This document shows positions 57,872-64,000 of a DNA stretch of 64,000 nucleotides, piece after piece; the stretch's first letter is position 1; the number at the start of each line of letters is the position of its first letter. Origin of the DNA: Gemella sp. zg-570 (lineage in GTDB: Bacteria > Bacillota > Bacilli > Staphylococcales > Gemellaceae); the NCBI RefSeq assembly GCF_018866345.1, contig NZ_CP076443.1, positions 271,501 through 335,500 of the forward strand, given 5' to 3'. A model generated the notes under the pieces. That model saw nothing but the letters and a program-made list of their open reading frames with translations. It ran no database searches and was not told where the DNA came from. A program made the position numbers and the translations under genes.

Positions 57872-58834
57872 ATGTTAAAATTTTTTGATTTTTGTTCAGG
57901 AATTGGTGGTGGAAGGATAGGGTTAGAAAACAATGGATTAGAATGTGTTGGTCATTGTGAAATAGATGAAAAAACTGCAGAAACTTATCGAATTTTTTTT
58001 GAAGATAATAGAAATTATGGAGATTTAACTAATTTGGACTTTGATAAATTACCTGATTTTGAATTTATGATTGCAGGATTCCCCTGCCAAACATTTTCAA
58101 TTGTGGGGAAAAGAGCAGGATTTGATGACGAAAGAGGACAAATAATATATTCTTTAATAGAAATTATGAAACATAAAAATGTTAAATATTTCATTTTAGA
58201 GAATGTTAAAGGATTAGTAAATCACGATAAAGGAAATACTTTTAATACAATAAAAAAAGAACTTGAAAATATAGGATATAATATTTATTACAAAGTTATA
58301 GACAGTCTTGATTTTGGAGTTCCTCAAATGAGAGAGAGAATATATATTGTAGGATTTAAAAAAAGGTATGATAATGGCATGTTTGAATTTCCTATAGAAA
58401 ATTTATCAAATAAAAATTTTGATTGGTTTTTAGATGAAGATAATAACCTGGAGTTAGATATTTTAGATAAGACATTTCAAAAATATTTATCAAATAAATA
58501 TAATTGTAATAAATTCACAAATAAAGAAGTTATAAGTTGGGAAAATTTTGTTATTGATTGGCGACAATCAGACTTACGTAAATATGATAAAACTTTTCCT
58601 ACATTACGAACGGGAAGGCACGGATTACTTTATATAAAAAATGGTAAAATAAAAAAATTAAGTGGATATGAAGCATTATTACTTCAAGGATTTCCTAAAA
58701 ATATTGCAGAAAAAGTTAAAAAAAATAAATTAAATAACAATAAAGTGTTATCTCAAGCAGGGAATGCAATGACGGTAAATGTTATAGAAGCAATTACTAA
58801 AGAAATGATTAAAAATATTAAAGTTGAGGTATAA
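57872..58834 (+). CDS. DNA (cytosine-5) methyltransferase, HhaI/HinP1I type
   Basis: Modification enzyme of a type II system. Seen: motif I DFCSGIGGGRIGLE (6-19), motif IV GFPCQTFS with catalytic Cys72, motif VI ENV (110-112), motif VIII QMRER (152-156), a short target-recognition region (about 165-260) and motif X QAGNAMTVNV. 320 residues, close to M.HhaI size. The downstream endonuclease resembles HinP1I, so the target is predicted to be GCGC with methylation of the inner C. Even more AT-rich than its neighbours. ATG follows AAAGG. Confidence 0.9.
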   Translation: MLKFFDFCSGIGGGRIGLENNGLECVGHCEIDEKTAETYRIFFEDNRNYGDLTNLDFDKLPDFEFMIAGFPCQTFSIVGKRAGFDDERGQIIYSLIEIMKHKNVKYFILENVKGLVNHDKGNTFNTIKKELENIGYNIYYKVIDSLDFGVPQMRERIYIVGFKKRYDNGMFEFPIENLSNKNFDWFLDEDNNLELDILDKTFQKYLSNKYNCNKFTNKEVISWENFVIDWRQSDLRKYDKTFPTLRTGRHGLLYIKNGKIKKLSGYEALLLQGFPKNIAEKVKKNKLNNNKVLSQAGNAMTVNVIEAITKEMIKNIKVEV

Positions 58835-58838
58835 AAAG

Positions 58839-59594
58839 ATGGTGGAAATTGATAAAGTTAAATTAGGATCAAAAACTGCAAAAGATGGATTTAGAAATGA
58901 ACAACATATAGCAGACAAATTTAATGATTGGCAAAATAACGACGAAGCTAAAGAATGGCTAACAATTATGGGTTATTCTTTGGAAAGAATTGAATATGTA
59001 AAGGCGATTGTTATAAGTGGATATAAAGCAGATTTGAATGTAAAAGTTCAAGTTAAACTGAGAGATGCACTTGATATTGAAAATATACAAGTAAAACTTG
59101 TAAGCAATAAGAAAGGATTTAATCAAATTGATAAAAGGTGGTTAAAAAGTTATAACGAATTATGGAATATTCCTTTGGATGTGTATACAATTTTAGAATA
59201 TTTTACTGGTGAACTAAAACCTTATAGAGATGATATTAGAGATGATAGAAGAATGTTTATGGATGAATTAACCTACGAAGAAAGAGAATTATTGTTAGAT
59301 TGGTTAAATAATAATAAATTGCTAATAATATCTGATATTTTAAAGGGACGAGGAGAATTTTCTGCTGAATGGGTTTTAGTAGCACAAAAATTACAAGAAG
59401 ATGCCAGATGGGTTTTGAAAAATATAAATGAAGTTATTAATCATTATTTTGCAGATGGTAAAGTTAAAATTAGCCCTAGAGGTTCAATAAAACTTGGTAA
59501 AGTTACACTTCAGAGAAAAGGTGGAGATAATGGAAGACCAACTGCAAATATGTTGCAATTTAAAATTGATCCTACAGAACTTTTTGATATATAA
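58839..59594 (+). CDS. Type II restriction endonuclease, HinP1I-like (predicted G^CGC)
   Basis: 251 residues. From memory, it matches R.HinP1I from end to end: LGSKTAKDGF near the start, ALDIENIQVKLVSNKKGFNQ in the middle, and GGDNGRPTANMLQFKIDP at the end. The catalytic residues of that enzyme are conserved with identical spacing: Asp65, Gln84 and Lys86. A TTG at 58824 inside the methylase gene opens the frame, but ATG 58839, four bases after the methylase stop, gives the family N-terminus. Forms a two-gene operon with the methylase; no controller (C) gene is present. Confidence 0.85.
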   Translation: MVEIDKVKLGSKTAKDGFRNEQHIADKFNDWQNNDEAKEWLTIMGYSLERIEYVKAIVISGYKADLNVKVQVKLRDALDIENIQVKLVSNKKGFNQIDKRWLKSYNELWNIPLDVYTILEYFTGELKPYRDDIRDDRRMFMDELTYEERELLLDWLNNNKLLIISDILKGRGEFSAEWVLVAQKLQEDARWVLKNINEVINHYFADGKVKISPRGSIKLGKVTLQRKGGDNGRPTANMLQFKIDPTELFDI

Positions 59595-59626
59595 AAAATT
59601 TTAAGACGATTAAATAAAAATCTAGT

Positions 59627-59687
59627 TCTTTTTACTTAAAAAAGAAGTAACTAACAAACGGAAAACAAAAAAATAAAAAATTATCTT
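59627..59687 (+). repeat. 61-bp repeat T, copy 1
   Basis: Identical to 61907-61967. Includes TCTTTTTACTTAAAAAAGAA and GTAACTAACAAACGGAAAAC, then runs into repeat R. Each restriction-modification module ends with this tail. Confidence 0.92.
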
Positions 59688-59855
59688 CAAAATAGTAAAT
59701 TTTAAAAAATTTAATATTTTTTGTTTATTTTATATAGCCTAATAATTTTATCAAAAATATTTTATTTGCAAATTTTTATGTGAATTAAATAATTTAAAAA
59801 ATTAATTTAAGAAAAATATTTAATAGAAAAAGCAAATTTAACAACAAATTGCATA
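59667..59855 (+). repeat. Repeat R, copy 2
   Basis: 189 bases nearly identical to 57586-57773, differing mainly in the terminator palindrome. It fills most of the 372-base gap (59595-59966) between the two restriction-modification modules; the remaining 110 bases are AT-rich leader of the next gene. Confidence 0.92.
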
Positions 59856-59966
59856 GCAAATATGGGTAAGAATGAGTATATATCTTAAAAAAATATAGTG
59901 AAAATTTGTAAAGCGTTGAATTTTAAGGCTGGAGAAGTTATTTATATAATAAAGGAGAATTAAAGT

Positions 59967-60767
59967 ATGAACATTTGGACTGAAAAGAGTATAGAGTTAG
60001 CAAATCAAAGAAATTATTTGGATTTGCTTTTTAAAATATATCCTATGTCTGTTAATTTGAGAAGAGAGTTAAAAGAAGAAGATGTAAGAGATATAAAATA
60101 TTATTTTGAAAATAGAGATTCAACAAATTTATTAAATGTTTTATTAGCACAAGAAATTTTTCCTATTAAAGATTCTTATGTAGCATATTTAAAGAGAGAT
60201 AAAAGTGCTATTGCTAGAAATCCTAACACAGTTAATAGAATTACAGGAATGTTATATGAGTTAGGGCTTGATGAAATTTTTGATAAAACGACTGCACCAA
60301 AAGAAACTAATAGGCAAATAGGGCCGATGTTTAAAAATTGGATAGATGCTGGAGCATTAGGTTGTAAAATTACAACATCTACTGAAGAATTTATGAATAC
60401 TACAGAGAATATAGTTTTTAATGGTTCTGATGCAAGTATGAAAAATTTTGCTAATGAATTTTTAGGATATGATAGAAATAAAGGTTTAGATTTTATGGCG
60501 AAATTTAATAAAACTTATATTTTAGGAGAAGCTAAATTTTTAACAGACTTTGGTGGACACCAAAATGCACAATTTGCTGATGCAGTTGCTACAATGAAAG
60601 AACCACTAAGAGATACTAATTACAATGTTAAAGTAATTTCAATTTTAGATGGAGTACTGTATATAAAGACAAAAAATAAAATGTATAATAGCATATGTAA
60701 CGACTTTTCAAATGATGAGATAATAGTATCAGCGATATTACTAAGAGATTATTTATATTCAATATAA
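59967..60767 (+). CDS. Probable type II restriction endonuclease, PD-(D/E)XK fold
   Basis: 266 residues. I do not recognise the specific family. Seen: Asp175 in NKGLDFMAKF followed by Glu188-Ala-Lys190 in YILGEAKF, the spacing of a PD-(D/E)XK nuclease site, and FGGHQNAQFADA right after it, a pattern shared by several restriction enzymes. It is 12 bases upstream of a DNA methyltransferase and follows another restriction system, which supports the call. Recognition site unknown. ATG with AAAGGAG. Confidence 0.72.
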   Translation: MNIWTEKSIELANQRNYLDLLFKIYPMSVNLRRELKEEDVRDIKYYFENRDSTNLLNVLLAQEIFPIKDSYVAYLKRDKSAIARNPNTVNRITGMLYELGLDEIFDKTTAPKETNRQIGPMFKNWIDAGALGCKITTSTEEFMNTTENIVFNGSDASMKNFANEFLGYDRNKGLDFMAKFNKTYILGEAKFLTDFGGHQNAQFADAVATMKEPLRDTNYNVKVISILDGVLYIKTKNKMYNSICNDFSNDEIIVSAILLRDYLYSI

Positions 60768-60779
60768 TGAGGAATTAAT

Positions 60780-61883
60780 ATGTTTTTAGATTATAAGAAT
60801 AAGAAGCCTTTTAAAGAAATTGATAAAATTATTGAGTTGAAAAAATTAGAGTTAAAAAATATTTCTAAAGGCGAAGAAAAGGGATTATATATTAAAGGAG
60901 ATAATTTTGATTCTATGATTATGCTATTAAATGATTTTGAAAATCAAGTGGATTTAGTATATATTGATCCACCCTTTAATACTAATTCTAACTTTTATTA
61001 CAGTGAAGATAAGGTATCAACTATTAGTTCATCTAAAAACGATAGTTTAGCATACAGTGATAAAATGGCTTTAAATGAATATTTAGAATTTATAAGAGAA
61101 CGAGTAATTTTAATAAAAAAATTACTTAGTGATAGAGGAACTTTGTATTTTCATATAGATTGTAAATTAGGACATTATATAAAATTATTACTTGATGAAA
61201 TTTTTGGAATGGAAAATTTTGTAAATGATATAACTAGAGTAAAATCAAATCCTAAAAATTTCAAACGACGAGCTTTTGGAAATGAGAAAGATGTTATATA
61301 TATATATTCAAAGAAAAATCAAAAAAACATATTCAATAATATAACTATTCCTTTAAGTGAAGATGAAATACTAAAAAAATTTCCAAAGATTGATGAGAAA
61401 GGAAGAAGATATAATACTGTGCCTTGCCACGCTCCAGGGGAAACCAAAAATGGAGAAACAGGAGGAAAATGGAAAGGAATGATGCCACCAAAAGGTAGAC
61501 ATTGGAGGTGTAGTCCTAAAGAACTTGACAAGCTAGATAATGATGGATTAATAGAGTGGTCTAAAAATGGAGTACCGAGAATTAAAAAATTTTCTGATGA
61601 GCATAAAGGAAAGAAAATACAAGATATATGGACAAATTTTAAAGACCCACAAAATCCAATATACCCTACTGAAAAGAATATAGATATGTTATCAATGATA
61701 GTGGAACAATCTTCTAATGAGAGTTCTATTATAATGGATTGTTTTTGTGGATCATCTAGCTTTTTATTAGCTGGAATAAACAAAAACAGATATGTTATAG
61801 GTATTGATAAGTCTGATATATCAAAAGAAGTTTTGATAAAAAAAAGAAGTGAGATTAAAAATTTAAAGATAATTGAATTATAA
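60780..61883 (+). CDS. Beta-class DNA methyltransferase (N6-adenine or N4-cytosine)
   Basis: 367 residues. Seen: motif IV DPPFNT (63-68) ahead of motif I MDCFCGSSSFLLAG (Asp320-Cys321-Phe-Cys-Gly324), the beta order; DPPF is closest to N6-adenine enzymes. The region 150-290 is probably the target-recognition domain and has an unusual basic stretch GGKWKGMMPPKGRHWRCSP. It should protect host DNA from the upstream endonuclease. GAGG precedes the ATG. Confidence 0.86.
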   Translation: MFLDYKNKKPFKEIDKIIELKKLELKNISKGEEKGLYIKGDNFDSMIMLLNDFENQVDLVYIDPPFNTNSNFYYSEDKVSTISSSKNDSLAYSDKMALNEYLEFIRERVILIKKLLSDRGTLYFHIDCKLGHYIKLLLDEIFGMENFVNDITRVKSNPKNFKRRAFGNEKDVIYIYSKKNQKNIFNNITIPLSEDEILKKFPKIDEKGRRYNTVPCHAPGETKNGETGGKWKGMMPPKGRHWRCSPKELDKLDNDGLIEWSKNGVPRIKKFSDEHKGKKIQDIWTNFKDPQNPIYPTEKNIDMLSMIVEQSSNESSIIMDCFCGSSSFLLAGINKNRYVIGIDKSDISKEVLIKKRSEIKNLKIIEL

Positions 61884-61906
61884 CTTTAAATATAACTTAT
61901 GTTATC

Positions 61907-61967
61907 TCTTTTTACTTAAAAAAGAAGTAACTAACAAACGGAAAACAAAAAAATAAAAAATTATCTT
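61907..61967 (+). repeat. 61-bp repeat T, copy 2, followed by a diverged third copy of R
   Basis: Identical to 59627-59687. From 61947 it continues as a shortened R: TTATCTTTAAAACAGTAAAT, then a restored terminator palindrome and TTTTTTG, after which similarity ends near 62010. Confidence 0.9.
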
Positions 61968-62177
61968 TAAAACAGTAAATCAAGAATATTTACTGTTTTT
62001 TGTTTTGCAATAAATAATTTTTTATAATATCTTATTTAAAAATTTTTCTTTGAGTAGAATAAAACAATATTTTGTGTGCAAAAATAAAAATTCAGTTCAT
62101 ATTACTAGGCAGGATAAAAAATCTGTGTTAGAATTACTAACATTGTTTTAGAGCAAAAATTTTACAAAGGAGAAAAA

Positions 62178-62555
62178 ATGTTAAAAGAATTCAAAGAATT
62201 TGCCTTAAAGGGTAATGTATTAGACTTAGCTATAGGGGTTGTAATTGGTGCGGCTTTTGGGAAAATAGTATCTTCTTTAGTAGCAGATATAATTATGCCA
62301 CTAATTATGTTATTATTCCCAAGCCGTTCAGACTTTACAGCAATAGAATGGAAGGGAATTAAGTATGGTAATTTTATACAAATAATTATTGATTTCTTAA
62401 TAGTAGCAGTATCTATTTTCATGTTTGTAAAAATTATTAATACAGCAAAAGTAAAAGTTTCTAAAGTAGAAGCAGAAGATGGTGAAAAAGAAGTACCAGC
62501 AGTTGATTCTAAAGAAGAATTACTTAAAGAAATTCGTGATTTATTAAAAAAATAA
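62178..62555 (+). CDS. mscL: Large-conductance mechanosensitive channel
   Basis: Emergency release channel opening under hypo-osmotic shock. Seen: a short N-terminal amphipathic helix ([20 protein letters not shown]), TM1 with [20 protein letters not shown], an external loop ([17 protein letters not shown]), TM2 and a Lys/Glu cytoplasmic helix ([15 protein letters not shown]). 125 residues. An extended -10 TGTTAGAAT lies at 62126-62134 and AAAGGAG precedes the ATG. Confidence 0.96.
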   Translation: MLKEFKEFALKGNVLDLAIGVVIGAAFGKIVSSLVADIIMPLIMLLFPSRSDFTAIEWKGIKYGNFIQIIIDFLIVAVSIFMFVKIINTAKVKVSKVEAEDGEKEVPAVDSKEELLKEIRDLLKK

Positions 62556-62692
62556 TATAGATTTTATATTTAAGAATTTATAAATTTGTAAATGCTTTTT
62601 AATTTTATTAAAATATAGTTTATTTCACATTTTTTTTATGTTATAATTAATTTTATTGATATCTTATATCAAAAAATTACGGAGGTTTTTTT

Positions 62693-63745
62693 GTGGGAAA
62701 AGATGGAGTAAAAAGTTTTTTTAATAAATTACTTAACGGTGTTGCTTTAGGGATAGTCGTTGGTTTAATACCTAATGCAGTTTTAGGAGGCATACTTAAA
62801 TTTTTTATTAATGATAGTAGTATAATTAAAATGATTTATAATGTTTTAGGTATGTCGCAATTAGCTACACCAGCTTTAATAGGTATCTTAGTAGCCTTAC
62901 AGTTTAAAATGCAGCCTATTGAAGTGGCAATTTCGGGTATGGTTTCTTTTATTTGTGGAGGTTCTATCAGTATAGTAGATGGCAAAATGATTATCAACGG
63001 TATTGGAGATTTAATTAATATAATGATAGTTTCTGCTGTCTTAGTTTTAGTTATGCAATTTTTTAGGGGGAAATTTGGTAGTTTAACAATAATTTTACTG
63101 CCAGTACTAACAACAGCTATTGTAGGAACATTTGGTTTAACAATACTACCATACGTAAAAAAAATTACTGGTTTTATCGGTAGTATAATAATGGATTTTA
63201 CAACATTGCAACCATTACTTATGAGTATATTACTAGCAATTTCATTTGCCCTAATAATAGTTTCTCCAGTATCAACTGTTGCTGTTTCAATAGCAGTAGG
63301 ATTACAAGGTTTAGCATCTGGAGCGGCTAATGTCGGAATAGCAAGTTGTGCAATGACTTTAGTGGTGGGAACCATGCGTGTAAATAAAATAGGGGTACCA
63401 TTAAGTTTATTTTTTGGTTCTATGAAAATATTTATGCCAAACTGGTTGAAATATCCAATAGTTAATATACCAATAATTATAAATGCGGTCTTTGCAGGAT
63501 TTTTAGCCTACTATTTCACTATTCAAGGCACTGCGGCGTCAGCAGGTTTTGGTTTTTCAGGGCTTATTGGTCCAATAGCAGCCTTCCAATTTATGCAAGG
63601 TTCTATCTTGAGTAAAATAACTATTTTATTTATAGTTTACTTTATGGCAACATTTGTATTTGCATTGATAACTGATTTTATATTTGTAAAAATTTTAAAA
63701 ATATACAAACGTGATATTTTTATTTTTGAAGAATTAGGTAAATAG
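62693..63745 (+). CDS. PTS EIIC-type permease (PTS_EIIC_2 family)
   Basis: 350 residues with about nine or ten helices: GVALGIVVGLIPNAVLGGIL, ATPALIGILVALQF, ISGMVSFICGGS and a C-terminal FGFSGLIGPIAAFQFMQGS. The family is found beside the regulatory or redox genes of low-GC Gram-positives and lacks linked EIIA/EIIB here, so sugar specificity and even PTS dependence are unclear. GTG start with GGAGG 7 bases upstream; an extended -10 TGTTATAAT is at 62639-62647. ldhD follows 12 bases later in the same operon. Confidence 0.8.
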   Translation: MGKDGVKSFFNKLLNGVALGIVVGLIPNAVLGGILKFFINDSSIIKMIYNVLGMSQLATPALIGILVALQFKMQPIEVAISGMVSFICGGSISIVDGKMIINGIGDLINIMIVSAVLVLVMQFFRGKFGSLTIILLPVLTTAIVGTFGLTILPYVKKITGFIGSIIMDFTTLQPLLMSILLAISFALIIVSPVSTVAVSIAVGLQGLASGAANVGIASCAMTLVVGTMRVNKIGVPLSLFFGSMKIFMPNWLKYPIVNIPIIINAVFAGFLAYYFTIQGTAASAGFGFSGLIGPIAAFQFMQGSILSKITILFIVYFMATFVFALITDFIFVKILKIYKRDIFIFEELGK

Positions 63746-63757
63746 GAGGTTAAGAGT

Positions 63758-64000
63758 ATGAAACTAGCAGTATTTAATATAAGAGAAGATGAGAAAAAAG
63801 CATTAGAAATTTGGAGAGAAAAAAATTTTGAAATTGAATTACTTGTAACTAATGAAAATCTTACTAAAGATAATGTAGAATTAATAAGAGGTGTTGAGGG
63901 GGTAGTTCTTGCTCAAAACAAACCATTTGAAAAAGAAGTTTACGATTTTGCAAAATCTGAAGGTATAAAAGTTTTTTCAACACGTTCAGCAGGATTTGAT
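63758..64000 (+). CDS. D-lactate dehydrogenase (D-2-hydroxyacid dehydrogenase), 5' part only
   Basis: The first 81 codons before the window edge. MKLAVFNIREDEKKALEIW is followed by IKVFSTRSAGFD, the substrate-domain Arg-Ser-Ala-Gly-Phe-Asp motif typical of fermentative D-LDH and related enzymes. The NAD-binding domain lies outside the window. AGGAGG overlaps the stop of the permease gene. Confidence 0.85.
   Translation, partial: MKLAVFNIREDEKKALEIWREKNFEIELLVTNENLTKDNVELIRGVEGVVLAQNKPFEKEVYDFAKSEGIKVFSTRSAGFD

Noticed and set aside
61319-61783. 154-codon reverse frame opposite the second methylase
   Set aside because: The forward frame has clear methyltransferase motifs, and the reverse frame shows none and no ribosome site.
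57596-62177. Transposon or phage origin of the restriction-modification region
   Set aside because: No transposase, integrase or terminal inverted repeats; only direct copies of the rpiA flank are present.

Overview
The window looks like a low-GC Firmicute chromosome from the Gemella/Bacillales neighbourhood. The evidence is a very AT-rich base composition, Gram-positive 16S and 23S rRNA genes, Bacillales-like LeuRS, LdhD and RapZ/YvcK proteins, a serS T-box leader, a YSIRK-like secreted protein, and choline-binding proteins next to a pneumococcus-like phosphocholine (PCho) teichoic-acid locus. The genus is an inference from memory; no database was searched.

Layout. 0.3-8.7 kb holds housekeeping genes: M20 amidohydrolase and MFS exporter, galE, a FemX/MurM-type gene, leuS-khpA and a cold-shock gene. 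8.95-12.4 kb is a 1158-residue secreted protein with about 500 residues of Pro/Ala/Glu/Gly repeats, a predicted beta-helix and no LPXTG anchor. 12.9-18.6 kb is an rRNA operon (two promoters, 16S-23S-5S, seven tRNAs) with an extra consensus promoter just before 5S. 19.5-24.6 kb carries class Ib ribonucleotide reductase (nrdIEF) and an amino-acid permease.

24.7-44.9 kb is the most distinctive region: a surface-glycan cluster that appears to build and decorate a PCho-bearing teichoic acid. It has an initiating sugar-phosphate transferase, a sugar aminotransferase, four GT2 or GT4 glycosyltransferases, a Wzy-like polymerase, a Wzz-like protein, a TacF-like flippase, LicD, a LicA-like kinase, LicB, a sulfotransferase-like protein, and a three-domain HTH-LicC-LicA protein whose kinase domain has lost the catalytic His and Asp of its Brenner motif. 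Two choline-binding cell-wall hydrolases (GH73 and GH25) bound the cluster. Their 5' halves and upstream regions form a roughly 770-bp, nearly identical direct repeat 17.5 kb apart, so recombination could delete the PCho locus. The hydrolases would bind the PCho that the locus makes.

45-57.6 kb returns to core genes: SDR, YitT, polA, rapZ-yvcK, serS (T-box), def, a frameshifted cupin gene, tyrS and rpiA. Between yvcK and serS a small membrane-protein gene is bracketed by a duplicated copy of the yvcK 3' end. 57.6-62.1 kb, between rpiA and mscL, is a restriction-modification hot spot. It has a HinP1I-like module (predicted target GCGC) and a second endonuclease/beta-class methylase module, separated and bounded by copies of the rpiA downstream sequence. 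The window ends with mscL, a PTS EIIC-type permease and the start of a D-lactate dehydrogenase gene.

No transposase, integrase, phage gene or CRISPR array was seen. The mobility signatures present are direct duplications, which is unusual enough to be worth following up.
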